Below, piece by piece: positions 33,913-46,478 of a stretch of 64,000 nt of DNA (positions are counted from its first letter, which is position 1; each line of letters starts with the position of its first letter). The position numbers and the translations under genes were made by a program. This stretch comes from Neolentinus lepideus HHB14362 ss-1 (lineage: Eukaryota; Basidiomycota; Agaricomycetes; Gloeophyllales; Gloeophyllaceae): contig KV425604.1 in the NCBI GenBank assembly GCA_001632425.1, forward strand, positions 129,993 to 193,992, in the 5' to 3' direction. The notes under the pieces are model-generated. The model had not been told where the DNA came from, did not search any database, and saw only the letters and a program-made list of their open reading frames with translations.

Positions 33913-36727
33913 ATGATTTTTGATCCGCAGTCGGAAGGACCCCTCAAGTCATGGCTCGTCAGAACTCTTGAACCAATGTATGCACGATTTCGTTATAGCC
34001 TAGAAACTGATCAATGGACATTGTCGTTAGATGTGACGCCGAACCAGGCGCGCTAGCAGACTACGTTATTGCTCTCTTGCGGCATGCAGGGCCAGAGGTG
34101 GAGATGCGAAAAGAATTGAGCGAACAGCTCGAGGAGTTCTTGGAAAAAGGCGCGTCGCGCGATTCGCTATTATCGCATTCAGACTCTTAATACACTACAC
34201 TGTACAATACAGAGGGCCCCGCATTTATTGACCAGCTCTTCGCCGCACTACGCTCCAAGTCTTATCTTCCTTACTCCGCCGCCTCACCACCGCCGCAGAC
34301 ACCGACCGGCCCCGCCGTGGACAACGGTATCCCCATTCCACTCGACGGCCTGCTCACCCCATCTATACCCTCTCCAGAGCGTGGCCGCAAGCGCAGTTTC
34401 GATTACGATGATCGCGACGGGCGGCCTCCAGCGAAGAGCGCGCGTGTGAGCAATGATGGCCAGTTCTCGCGGTACTCGAATGGAAGGTCGACGGGGTCGT
34501 GGGGAGGGAGGCAGGATCGGTTTCCGAGGGGGAATAGGGAGTTCGCGGGTCCTATAGATTTGGGAATGGGGACGGGGGGCGGTATGAATAATGGGATGAA
34601 TGGACGGCCAGGACAGTCGTACCAGCCGCCCGGACTGAAGAGGGGAATCTGCAGAGATTACTTTCGTGAGTCCCACCTACGCCTTCGGAATGCATGTGCT
34701 CTAACGATTGTTATGGACTTAGACAAGGGATACTGCGCTCGTGGTGCATTATGTAAGTTTAGCCATGGCGAAGACGCAGTCGTACCCGGACAACTACTGC
34801 CCATGAATGGGCAGATGAGTGGTATGCCGTTTGGGCCTATGTTCCAGAACGGTATGCCCTTGGGTGGTGCGTACGACCCGAATGAACGAATGGACATGCG
34901 ACCACAAGGCGGGCGCATGAACCGTGCGCCACTGTTACCTAGAGTACAGCAAGAGGGCGGTGGCAGCCAAGTAATCACTCCTCCTACATCCGGCGAGCTA
35001 CCGGTTATCCAGGATTTAACACCGAGGGTGCCTAACGAGGAGGGAGGAGAGGCGAGTAATGGTGATGTTTATGAGACACGTCCCGCTCAGGGAGTTGGAC
35101 GAGGAGCGCACATTCCGATGGACGTTGACATGGGTGCCCCTTTGCCAATGCCCTTGCCCATGCCCATGCCAGTGCCCTTGCACGGTCCACCAAGAGGCGG
35201 TATGCGGGGGCGTGGGCGGGGCGGCATGTTCTCCGCCGAGGTGCACAACTTCCGACCGGAGCGGAAACGCGACGACAAGACGCTCGTGGTGGAGAAGATC
35301 CCAGCGGACAAGCTTAGCTTGGACACAGTTAACGGGTGGTTCAAGCAGTTTGGGACGGTCACGAACGTCGCGATTGACGCGAACACGTCTAAGGCGCTGG
35401 TGAGCTTCTCGACGCACGACGAGGCGCATGCAGCATGGAGATCTGAGGAGGCGGTGTTCGGGAATAGGTTTGTGAAGGTGTTTTGGCATCGGCCGATGGA
35501 GGGCCACGGGCACCTTGGACAGCGATTGTTGGCAGCCTCTGCACCACTTGTGGCTAGTATGGCTGGGATGGAAGTCACACCTTCCGCGCCAGGTGCATCA
35601 ACGTCGTTAACGCCGACACCAGTACCTCATGGACGTAAGCCGTCAACATCATCTGCTGCCGCGGCGCTTGCAGCGAAACAGCAGCTGCTCGAACAGCAGA
35701 TCTCCGAGCAGAAGGAGCTCATGGAGAAGCTGGCCACCACGACCGGCAACGAAAAGAAAGAAGTGCTTGCACGGCTGCGCCAATTGGGCCAGGAGATCGG
35801 CACGTCTATGGCTAACAGCGTCTCGTCATCAGTCGTGTCGACGACAAGAACTTCTTCCACTCCCCCTGCGGCGCAAAAGGCCCTTACACCGGGCCCCTCT
35901 GATCAGGAGCAGAAGGAGCGGGAGCGGTTGGATAAAGAGCTCGACTTACATGCTATGACTACGGTTGCGCGCGGAGGAGACGAGAGTACGGAGGAGTTGA
36001 AGGCTAAATTAGCCAAACTCCAGGCAGAGGTGTGTGCTATTGTAGATCGGTGCGCTGTATGCGTGCATTGTCTGACTTGAATCATGACAGGCTGCAAGCC
36101 TTGGTCTTCCGGACGCGTCGTCGAGTTATGGCAGCACCTCTTATCGACCGTACCGCGGTCGTGGCCGAGGTGGTCGCGGGTTCTATCGGGGAGCAATGCG
36201 CGGAGGCCCTCCACGGAGCATGAAGCTGGATAACCGACCCAAGAAGCTGCTTGTCAAGGACGTGCCGAACGACAGTGTACAAGGTGTACGGGATTGGTAT
36301 GATGTAAGTTCTACGGTTGTCTCTTCACTCTCCATAATATTTACATCTGCGCACAGACGACCGGCCTTGTAGACTCCTTGGATATGCTGGACAACGGCGA
36401 CATTGTCGTGTCCTTTAAATCTCGAGGAGCCGCTGAACAGGTGACGTCTGGTCCACCTTGATATTGTGGTTGTCGGTCTGACCTACTCTACAGGGATTGG
36501 CCAAAGGCACCAACATACCCGCTGTTGGTCAAATACGGATATCCTGGTACACTGGTCAAGCACCGGGTGCAAGTGCTAGTGCTGGTACGTTCGACAATCA
36601 AGACGCAGACAAACTGGGCAGTGATACGTTATCATCCTACGATACTGTGTTGCGTCATTCACCGGCACCCGAGGAGGTCGCTGCGAGCGGCTGGGGAGAC
36701 GAGGAAGATGGAATGGGTTTATTATGA
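33913..36727 (+). CDS. RBM26: RBM26/RBM27-like protein: PWI-like, CCCH zinc finger and RRMs
   Basis: A nuclear RNA-binding protein. The animal and fission-yeast relatives work with RNA-exosome adaptors in nuclear RNA decay. Seven exons (33913-33977, 34031-34149, 34213-34665, 34723-36029, 36091-36303, 36357-36440, 36494-36727) join in frame to 824 residues. The N-terminus is a PWI-like helical domain (SWLVRTLEPICDAEPGALADYVIALL, here in two parts, then ELSEQLEEFLEK). Next is one C-x8-C-x5-C-x3-H zinc finger (GICRDYFHKGYC, then ALCKFSH). A first RRM (DKTLVVEKIPADKL) follows, then a Gln/Glu coiled coil (LEQQISEQKELMEKL), an RG-rich stretch, and a second RRM-like domain (KKLLVKDVPNDSV). The intron after 34149 appears to start with GC rather than GT. 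Confidence 0.92.
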
Positions 36728-36937
36728 ATGAACTTCATCTAGTTCATTCTTGCTGATGTTCTCAAGCTGTATTTATTCTGTATTGTGTGACCTTGCACTC
36801 GCTGTACTCAAATCTGGGGCACCACACTCACTAGAACGAGCTCATCCTTGATTAAAAAGGAATAAGGACATCCTGGGCCAACATATTGTATGCTAATGCG
36901 CGAGTCCGTGAGGCTTGAAGTTCGATGCTTCACAGTT

Positions 36938-39900
36938 CTACAGCTCGCTGGAGTCGTCATAATATGAGATCTCTGCATCGTCGTCAACCACGAAGCTTCC
37001 AAACGCATACTCGTCAGGAACGTCATCTTCTCGGGGCGGAGAGCTGGACATTGGTTGCCTGGATCGCAACGGGCGATCGGGGCCAAATCTGCCTTGCTTC
37101 AGTGGACGGTGTGCGAATACAGGGCCTCGCGCACCAGCCGGTGCTTGGGTGAACAAGCCCTGACGGTATGCAGTTGTCTGGTCATAGGAAGGTGACACTT
37201 GAGTTTCCAGCGGCTCCTCTAAGAAGCGCAGATCGGATTCATTCGCAACTTCCTCGAAATCGTCTGATTCACCTTCACTGGAGTCCTCTCCCGAGTGAGC
37301 AGCTTCAGTCTCGACCCAAGGATTGTGCGCTCTGGTATCCTTAGACTGCTTTCGACCTTCATGCTTCACACATGGAACATCCTTGGTGGAGGGACCTGTA
37401 GCATCAGGACGGCGCAGTCGCGCTAAAGGACCCGTAATTGGAGAGGAGTCTACCTCAATTGCCGCCACGGGTCGCTTTCTGCGACGGTTCGGGATGCGAA
37501 CAGCAAAGGAGGGCTCTGGCGCGGTTAATTCTTGTGCGTCGGATACCTCTAGAGTCGACTGTAAGCGGACAGGTAACGGAGGAGGAGGCATGTCGCGTCG
37601 AAAGGAGCCTAGCTGGCCGCTTGGAGAATTCTGTATCAAATTCGTGGGGGGATCGAGGTCATACCGCTTCACTGGTGTCGACAAAGAAATATCACCATCG
37701 TCCGGCCTTGCACGGTCTATCACAGCACGGTTGGGAGATGACTTGACGATCTGCATGTGCATTTCGTCGTTGTTATCATCATCATCATCATCATCATCCA
37801 GAAGCCATGACATATCCTGTGGTGCAGCATCATCCTCTTGAGGTGAAGACAGTGACATGGGAGCATTTGCTCCCGTATCTAGTTGGTCTTCGTCATCGTC
37901 AACGAAGGCAAAATCCTCCTGAAGAGGCTCACTCGGGGAGCTGCTTCGTTGAACTGTGGGCTGATTTCGAGCACCGACGACAGCGGAAGCTGAAGCCCAC
38001 TTCGGTGAGTCGTTACCGTCAAGTTCTATGACGCCCGCGAGAGGTACATCAGGCCGAGTTGAATCTGAGGTGGTTCGGGGGGAGCTGGATCCAGGCAGGG
38101 GACTGATGTCTCGAGACGACCGTCTGCGGGATATCACTAGTCCTCGTTCAATCTCCATGTCATCCGAATCATCCTCCCCTTGTTGAGAAATTTGAGACAA
38201 CGTTGGAGCTTTAGGCGCTTTCTTTCGAGTTTTGGTCGCCTTTGGGCCATCAGCTGTTGTTTTGGTCTTGCGCAATTTCTGTGTCTTCGGCTTCGGTGAC
38301 GATGTCACAGCAGGAGTGGATGCAGTGCGGCGCGGGGCGAAAACACCTCCCTCAATCTCCGCGTCCACATCATCATCCTTACCACCATGTTCATCAAATA
38401 CGGTGGCTTTCTTGCGCTTCTTGGGTGCAGATTTGACAATCAAGTCTCGAACCGAAACGAACCCAGATACCACACCGGCAGGAACGTTCCTCAAAGGGTC
38501 GTCATCCCGCTTCCTCTTCTTGCCTTTCGACGGCGACTTGCCTCCATCAGGTGCAGGCGCAGCTTTCTCCTTTGTCTCCCGGACATACTCCTGGATATCC
38601 ATTTTCATCTCGACACACTGCGGTGTCACGTCGTTCGGCAAGAGCCGTTCCACATCACCGAATAGCTCGAGCTGTTCACCGCGAACGATCGACTGTTGGA
38701 CCTCTTCGTATTTCTCTTTAGCCTTCGCCCAGTTGGCCTCTTCACGACTTTCGGCGACTAGCACGTGGACGTAACCATCCCGTTTGCGTCCAGTACGACC
38801 TATTCGTTGCAGCTGTAAAATGGATCACGATGAATAGGAAACAAATCCGGTGAAATAGTATCCCTTACCATGCGAATCGGAGTAGATTGGACATCGTAAC
38901 AAATGACCATATCTAGCTCGCCGATATCAAGCCCTTCTTCTCCTACTGAAGTTGCAACTAAGACGTTGAACTCTCCAGCCTTGAATTTCCGGATGATCTA
39001 CGCAATCGACAGATTTCTGAGGGGACGAGACCAAGAAATAAAGATTGCGACTCACTTCCAGCTGCTCCTTTTGCCCGAACCCCTTATTCCCCTGCTTATC
39101 CGCCCCCTGCCCAACAAATTTCGTGGCCCGTATCATTGGATTCTCCTGATTCAGCCACTCCACAATCTCATCCACACATTCTCTATACGTCACGAACACC
39201 ATGACCTTGGTCTCATCTTTACCGACAGGTTCCTCGCCCGTCTTCACAAAATGACTCAGGATAATTGCTTTCAATTTTTCCATCTTGGGATGGACCGAGA
39301 GTCCCCGGTTGTACTGTGCCTCGAGTTCCTTAATGAGCTCCTGGAATACCGGATGCTTCTGCAAGCTGTTCTGCGTTTGCTTTGACGAGCCGTTCTTGCC
39401 AGTGGGGGCCGTTCCTTGTGAGATTTCCTGAAGTGAGTTGTAGCACATCCGTATGCTACACTCCAGCTGGGCCACGAAAAGAACTACTTAGCTAGTCTGT
39501 CATGGCTTGTGCAGATATACTCACCAGATATCCCATGGCGCGAGCGAGCTGACCTAGGAGCTTCAGGCTCGCATACGTCCAGGTTAGAGAACGCGAATCT
39601 GGGCGTCTGCTGACTTCTTGCATAGCCATGTTACAACGAAACGGCTGGATCGTGACTGGGTCGAGATTCCCGAAGAGAATACCATTAGATCTGAGGGGTT
39701 TGATTTTCTCCTGAAAACGTATTTAACCGCATGAGTCTCAATACAGATGAATGACGCAGGATATATTCACCTCCATGATCTTTGCCATGAGCGTCCGTAT
39801 CTTGACAATATCATTGTGCATCACGATCTTGTGCTGTTCCGTTATCTATTTCGCAGCTCACGATCATCACCCTTCTAACCTCTGCATACCCAACAACTTT

Positions 39901-41526
39901 CACACACCTTCTTATGCATATATCCACGCAAGTCGATACTGTTCTCATCTCTGATCTCAATTCTGCTAATATGCAGTGAATCAACGATTTCCTGGACAAC
40001 CTCGGGTTTGCCACCCGGCGTTGCCGTAAGAGCTAGAATCCGAAAGTGCGGGTTTTTCGCCATCATGTAGCGCACGACTTGCGCGTATGCATAGTCGCCT
40101 GTGCCTTTATGAGCTTCATCTGTCGATCAAGCACCGGTGAGTCATATGTTGGTAATGATGACAGTATCAAATAAGGGAGCATACCAACTACCAACAGTAT
40201 GATATCTCTAGGGTCGCACCTCTCCATGGCTAGGTCATTCATAAGCGTCTGCGGAGTCATATAAAATACCCGCTTTTGGTCCCACTGTCACGCAGAAGTC
40301 GATAACCCATTACTTCAATCTTTCGTTTCAGATAATTCTAATTCAACACAACATACCTGCCTGCTACGGGTGCTTTGAGGAATATCGCCCGTCAGTTCGG
40401 CGGCGTCTGACCCCGGGATGCCGCATGTTTTATGGCAGGCGTCAATTTGCTGAGCTACGAGTGGCTTCGAGGGCGCTACGAAGATAACTTTTCCGTCTGG
40501 AAACCAGTGATAAACTATATCGTGCAGGCGGCAATCGCGAGAGTTTAATATAGGTGCTAAACTGATACAACGCCACGCACAGTTTAGCATTACTACACCC
40601 GCAATGAACGTCTTGCCGAGACCCGTAGGAAGTGCGACTAAGGTATTTTCGAACAGGCTATTCCGGACGATGTTGAACTGGTAGTCACGCTTGGGCTGAT
40701 TAAGAGGATATATCCATGTCTTCATTGCTAAATGGTCTGCTTCCAATTTCATTGGTGGTGGCTAATCAAGCGAGTATTACTCCTAACTGAATAGTGTTCA
40801 ATGGTTGCACACACCGGCCTACAAGAAATGCCTTGAAGATCAGAGTAGAATAATACCATGGAGAGTTCCTTACCCCACTACAGAGAGATGGAAATCTGTA
40901 AGCGTAGACTTGAATGCGCAGACATCCCACTTACAAGCTACCATAGGACTAGGGAATTGCTCAAATTCCACCAATTCATCCTCTTCATCTTCCTCTCCAG
41001 GAAACTTGTTCTTGCCTTTAGACTTTGATCCTTTCCTCCATCCAGTCTTAGCGAACGCAGTATGGTCCCACTGCTTAGTCTTCCTGGGAGGTTTGCCGAA
41101 CAGGTTACGAGAGTTAGATTTCACTCGCTGAAGCGGAGGTCGATGCGTCGACTGTGGTTGACATGATGAAGCTTGAGAGTATAGTATATCACCAAAGAGA
41201 GTTGTCTGAACAGTATTCCTGGATGCTGTGCGGGCTAGGGGTTTCTTGCTAGGACCTGCTTTGGGCTCCTGTGCCGCAGAAGCCTGTTTCTGGAAGGCAT
41301 TCTGTTCTATCCTCTGTAGCTCTGCCTCGAGGTCTCCGTAGTCATCAAAAGAAAAATCGAAATCAGAATCCTCTCGCGCAGTTGGCGCAGGTCGTGCGGG
41401 TCCAGAACGCGTGGGATGAGCTCTCTTTGGAGAGTTCGGAGGAGAAAGATGCGCCGCTTCGATAGCATCGACTTGGTTCAGCAGAGATGCGTCAAAATCG
41501 TCAGAGAAATAGTCATCGGAGCTCAT
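36938..41526 (-). CDS. MPH1: DNA helicase/translocase Mph1 (FANCM family)
   Basis: A superfamily 2 3'-5' DNA helicase that processes D-loops and stalled forks. The start at 41526 gives [16 protein letters not shown], an acidic N-terminus. Helicase motifs in order are the Q-motif region [28 protein letters not shown] (Walker A), [25 protein letters not shown], and [18 protein letters not shown] (DEAH box, joined across an intron at about 40120-40185). LALTATPG follows, then [25 protein letters not shown] and the motif VI region [12 protein letters not shown]. The roughly 600-residue C-terminal tail (single exon 36938-38764) is acidic, Ser-rich and disordered. It includes an Asp run encoded by an ATC/GAT microsatellite at about 37772-37798. 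Relatives bind repair partners through such tails. The gene is divergent from the G-patch gene. Confidence 0.93.
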
Positions 41527-41703
41527 AGCGTGGCATAGGAAGAGAGAAAACTCAGAAAAGAGAAGTGGCCATTAGACGCGTTCCCATCACGCGAGTCTGA
41601 GCACGTGACTATGTAGGTTGTTTGGGCTACCGTGTCTCCAGACGGCTCGGCTCCATTCTCATCACGCACACCCCGCTCGTCGTTTTCAGCGACGTCAACA
41701 AAC
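41527..41703. promoter_or_regulatory. Divergent promoter, MPH1 / G-patch gene
   Basis: 177 bp between start codons. It contains a GCACGTGAC motif at about 41601, an E-box-like CACGTG. Confidence 0.5.
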
Positions 41704-43375
41704 ATGTCTGCAGAGTCCATTGCACGTTGGAACGCAATACCCCTCAACCGACCCTACTCCGGGTCGCCTCCTTTGAAGGTACTCTTTGCTTGCTTTTCAC
41801 TGGCCTAACGTGCGCCCGTACTGCCTCTCCCTTCCCTCCATTCCTCCAGCGTTCAAGGTCGGACGATGGCCAATCTGATCAAGAGGACGATAGCATTTCC
41901 CTTATATCCCGATCTCCCTCGCCTGTGGATCCAATGAATGTCGATCAAAATATTGACAAGTACGATGAATACCACAGAGGCACAGCCAGAGAAGTCATTA
42001 CTGTGGAAACCAAGTTGAAATCCACAAACAAAGGCTTCGCAATGCTTGCCAAAATGGGTTGGGCGGAAGGACAAGGCCTTGGGTTATCGGGTGAAGGTGT
42101 GTCCCTTACTACATTACGGTGAATATATTCGAAAACCCTTCCGATTTATAGGGCGTGTTGATCCAATCCCTTTCACCGTAAAGAATGATTCGACTGGTCT
42201 TGGTAAAGTCAACCAAGACTTCCGCATGATTGAGACTACGGTGTCTCAGCGCCGAGAGCTCGACTCCGAGCGTCAGACCAAAGAGTCCGAAGAGCAACGC
42301 AAGGCGCGAGAAGTACGTTCTATTCACATACTTCTCTGACTCCGATGACATTGTGGCATTCAAGGATGCTGCAGCGAAGAAAGCAGCTCTTCAAGAAGAA
42401 ATCTCAACCACTCTCCGCGCCTTCTACTGCGAGCTCTGTGACAAACAGTTTAAAAACGTCGCCCAATACGACGAGCACACGAACTCCTACGCGCACCACC
42501 ACAAGGCCCGCGCGCGAGACATGCAGGCGGCGCAAAAGCTGATGCAGGGCCGCGGCAGCAAAGAAGACATCGACAAGCGCAAAGAGAAAGAACGAAAGCG
42601 GGAGGAGAAGGAGATGCGCAAATTGGCTGCAGCCGCTGGGATCAAGCTTGCTAAGCCGCCTGCTCTGGCGTCCGCTTCTACAGCGGGGGCCGATCCAGCT
42701 GAAACCAGCGCCGGCTTCAAAAAATCTGGATGGGCAGCGGTGTCGTCGGCCCCTCAGGCGCCCGTCGCGAATCAGAGTGCAAGTGGAAGCTGGTCAAGAA
42801 TGCAGCAGCAAGCAGCACAATCGCCGCAAGCGGTCTCGCAAGCCTCTCGACCGCCCCCACCACGACCGCGCCTACCTTCGGCGCCTACTTTCAGCTCTGG
42901 AGGGCAGATGTCACTGGGTTCGGGCCCTACGTTGACTTCGTCCCAAGCCGAGGGACACCTTCATCCCTCTGCAGCGTCCAGCTCCAGGTCAGCAGATTGG
43001 TCGTCTTTCTCGCAGCCCACTGCTCCTTCTGGTGCTCTGCAACCGCTTCCGAGCAGTGGTATGCCGAGTCTGCCGCCTCCACCTGTGGCCTCGGGTAGCC
43101 GCTGGGCGACAGTTGCGCCCACTACCGAAGTACATTCTCAGGGTGGGTGGGCCACAATATCGGGACCTGCAGCGCCACCACCACCACCACCTGCGGTAGC
43201 GACTGCAACCCTTACACCTGCAGTGCATGGGGATCCACCGATTTCGAGAGCAGAAGGCTTCTCTGGAACGGAGGTGCCCAATCCTGCTCAGCCCCCGATG
43301 CAGAAGCCCCGCAAGCCCGCGCCGGAGGACAAGCGTTCTAGTTGGCAGAACTTCAAAAAGAAAGCCTATCGGTGA
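41704..43375 (+). CDS. G-patch and C2H2 zinc-finger protein (GPATCH8-like)
   Basis: Four exons (41704-41778, 41850-42096, 42152-42312, 42365-43375) join to 497 residues. The N-terminus MSAESIARWNAIPLNRPYSG is followed by an acidic Ser-rich stretch. The G-patch is NKGFAMLAKMGWAEGQGLG, continuing LSGEGRVDPIPF and GLGK; G-patches activate DEAH-box RNA helicases. A single C2H2 finger follows: FYCELCDKQFKN, then YDEHTNSYAHHHKAR. Next comes a Lys/Glu/Arg coiled coil (KRKEKERKREEKEMRKL). The C-terminal half is Ser/Pro/Ala-rich with a final basic SSWQNFKKKAYR. This order matches GPATCH8-like fungal proteins, probably involved in splicing. The acceptor of exon 4 (TTCAAG) is weak, but the join is in frame. 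Confidence 0.88.
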
Positions 43376-43628
43376 CGTCGACCATACACATTATTATAGC
43401 GACAATGCGTCATTGTAAAAAATATATTCTTTGCGACATTGTCAGAGAAGAGAATTTTGTTGTTGTACTAGGAGCTACTACACATATGCTTGTCTTTATA
43501 GAATGACATAAGGTGAATGAAACGACGAAGCACAGAAAGAAGTGACTGGCAATAAAAATGCTAAAATGCGCAGGGCACGCGAACGTGAAGCTCTAAACAT
43601 GACCAACAGCGAACGCAGGAGGGTCCAA
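43376..43628. other. Convergent 3' region between the G-patch and BET genes
   Basis: 253 bp with no gene seen. It is AT-rich near 43400-43530, as expected for two 3' untranslated regions. Confidence 0.4.
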
Positions 43629-46260
43629 TTACTCCGAGTCGCTGCCGGAACTGTCAGAGCCGTCGCTCGAGTCGGAGGAATGCTCGCTCATGTCAGCTCG
43701 AGACCCAGTGCTAGTGAGGTTCGCCGCGCCGCCCTGTTCGAAGAGTCTCATCCTCTCTTCAAGCTGGCGAATCTTCTCCGTCTCGACATCCTCGTCCATG
43801 CTCTTTCGCTTCAGCCCACCTGTACCAGTTCCTTTGCCAGTACGGCTTCGCTTCGGCGCTGCGTTGCGCTGCAGAGGACGCAGAACGAAATTGTAGAGCT
43901 TCGTAAGGACCGCCGCTGGTAATAGATCAATCTCCAGCTCGATTTCCTCGGTGCTCTGTAGAGATAGAGAACGACATAAAGCAAAGTGATAACGAGAACG
44001 AAAACGGACTCACGTCGCGGATCTCGGGAACGCCCTCGTGAATAATCTGGATAACCTTTTCGAGCCTCGTCCCGTCGAGCTTCTGAATCGTCTCGCTGAG
44101 GTCCTTCTTCTGTTCAAAAGATAGAACATCGTCATCAGGAATGGTCTTCTTGGTACTCTTCTTCTTGCTCGAAGAGGCGTGCTTGGCAGGCTTGCTGGCC
44201 GCTTTCGAAGACGATGCAACAGGTGCCGCCTTCTCCTTCTTCTTCTCCTTTTTCTTTTCTTTCACTGGCTTGGTTTTCAATCCAGCAAGGTTGGCCTTCA
44301 TCGTCTCGATCTGGCTCTCCATCTCTGCGATTGCGCCTGCAGAGTATATCACAAGAGTGTCACACTCCGAAATTTAAAAAAGCACTTACGAGCACGCTCA
44401 TCATCAGTCTCCTCGTCATCTTCGTCCTCGCCGTCGCTCCCCTCACGCAAAGGGGGCAGACTGAGCCACTTCTCATCGAAAAGCCTGTCCAGCTCGACAC
44501 CGGCTTGGTTCACAGGAGTCCCAATAGGGTTAAAAGTGTAGCAATTGGTGATCATCAATTTGAAGTCTTCGCGGAACTCCCTCACGTTGCGATACCTGTG
44601 GTCGTCTAGCTTCTTGCGTATGGTGGACAGATCCATGGGCTTCTTGATGATCTTGGGATACGCCGGGATGTCAAGCTTAACCCAGTCTGCAGTATTTTGA
44701 GCGACACAACCCTGACAATGGGCAGCACATACTCACCGACGGGCTCATAAAAGGGACTCGCGATATTGTAGTGCTGCTTGCGGTGAAGCTCTGTCAGAAT
44801 CTTGCTACAGTACTTCAGTTGCTCCGCAGTCCCATCGTCTCTATGTGCCTTCGCCTTCCGATGCCGCTTGGGGCCATCGACGTATGGAAGATCACGAGGC
44901 GGAGGGGGGTGGATTTCTCGCTTGGGCCGTCCATTCATATTTTCCTCCGATCGCCGAATAGCAGGGACAGAAGCGGAGGGTCGGCGGGTAGGAGGCTTCT
45001 TGGCAGAAGCCGGCGGAGCGGAAGGAGGAATGGGAGACGCTTTCTTCACGATAATCTGTTTCGGCTGTAGAAGCAGGTGAGAAGTTATACGTGATACGCC
45101 GGCTGAATGAAGTATTACCTCGTCAGGAGGTGGCATCTGCTTGATCTGCTTGTCGAAGACGCCCTCGACCCTCTTACCCATGTGCGTGATGACGTGGTCG
45201 GGACCATTGAATGTCTGGCAGTTCTTGAAGATCAACCGCACGTCGGAAACGAATTCGTCTGCGTTGTGGTAACGAGGACTGGCAGAGTTTGGATCGGGTT
45301 TCGCGGGGTTAGAGGCTGCGAGCTTGTTACTAATGGTCTCGAAGTCCATCGGGTGCTTGATTATAGAGGGGTAATGTGGTATATTAAGAGCGACAATATC
45401 AACAGGCTTGAGGAAAGGGGCAGCATCCTTAAGCTTTTTGAGTGTGCGAATAGTAGAGACACAGAATCGATGTTGCTGTAGACTGAGCGTGGACGGTCCC
45501 TGATGTTGCGGGGAGGTGGCACCGTTGACAACAGAAGGGCTTGCGGAGGCTGGAGGTGGAGTCGCAGACTTCAGAAGAGGTGACCAAAAAACACATCAGA
45601 ACGCCTGCGACGGCGCACATAACATGGACACTCACATGGTTGATGGAAGCCTTATCCGCGTCTGAAAACTTGCGAGGCCGTTTGGCAGGGGGCTCGTCCT
45701 CGTCACGATCGTCAGGTATGCGCATAGAGTCGGATGCAACAGCAGTCGTCGAAGATCCTGTTGGAATTGAAATCGGCGAATGAGCAGTGTCGCCGTTCGG
45801 CGCTGGAAGAGGTGTCTCCGAGTCCATCTCGACATCGACCTTCGCCTCTTCCACCTCCTCTTTGGGGACGCCATTTGGCTCCGCCTGCTCTGCCATCTTC
45901 ACATCGTCCAACAACTCCCCTGTTGGTGGTGGCGGTGTTCCTTTAGGAGGGTCGACGAGGATAGATTCTGGTACGCTTTCAGAGATTGTAGGAAACACGC
46001 TGCCCGACGCGTCGCTCACCTGGCGCTTGCGGAGAACCGTTCTGCGGGCACGTCGACGCGTCGTCGACCTTTTCCGTCTTCGCAGGCGCGGGTTCGTGTC
46101 GCGCGTCGCTCTCGACGGCGGCGCCGTCGATGTCGATCTTGGGGGTGACGTCGGTTACGTGGGAGACAGGGGTGGCTGGTGAGTCGGCGTCGGGGGAGAC
46201 GTCGACGGAGTCGGAAGACAAGGTCTGGCCGTTGGTGTTGTCTGAGAGCGCTGCGTTCAT
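43629..46260 (-). CDS. BDF1: BET-family double-bromodomain protein
   Basis: A chromatin reader that binds acetylated histones and supports transcription initiation. The start at 46260 gives MNAALSDNTNGQTLSS, followed by an acidic, Pro-rich region with a nuclear-type basic cluster PAKRPRKF. Bromodomain 1: FLKPVDIVALNIPHYPSIIK, then HPMDFETISNKL, with the acetyl-lysine Asn in NCQTFNGPD. Bromodomain 2: KLDIPAYPKIIKKPMDLSTI, with NCYTFNPIG. An acidic patch (DGEDEDDEETDDE) is followed by a coiled coil and a Lys-rich stretch. The NET domain is FEQKKDLSETIQKLDGTRLE, continuing EEIELEIDLLP. The C-terminus is a Ser/Asp-rich tail (SDSSDGSDSSGSDSE). A TATA box lies 83 bp upstream of the start. Confidence 0.95.
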
Positions 46261-46342
46261 GGCGCGTGACGGTCACGCGGTCACTTCAGAGAGAGCAAGG
46301 GAAGATTTGGGGGAACAGGGGGGACTCCGAAGCGGGCTAGGT

Positions 46343-46349
46343 CTTTATA
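46343..46349 (-). promoter_or_regulatory. TATA box (TATAAAG) of the BET gene
   Basis: TATAAAG on the minus strand, 83 bp before the start codon at 46260. A short GC-rich hairpin (CTGCGCGG...CCGCGCAG, about 46351-46382) lies just upstream of it. Confidence 0.5.
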
Positions 46350-46478
46350 CCTGCGCGGAATAAGGTTCGATCTCCCGCGCAGGGACCATCCTTTTCCACA
46401 CTCGTTTCTCCTCGCTTTGTCTCATTTTTCCTGCATATTTCGCGCGTTCTACTCGTACACAACACACACCCGAAACAT

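Noticed and set aside
37323..38774. Long plus-strand open frames (172 and 180 codons)
   Set aside because: Antisense to the single large C-terminal exon of Mph1; composition is a mirror of its Ser/Asp-rich coding strand.
44179..46182. Several plus-strand Ser/Arg/Leu-rich frames
   Set aside because: All antisense to the BET gene's Lys/Glu-rich exons; no domain.
46351..46382. GGTTCGATCTCC near a hairpin, resembling a tRNA B box
   Set aside because: No A box, no cloverleaf and no acceptor-stem pairing; it lies just upstream of the BET gene TATA box.
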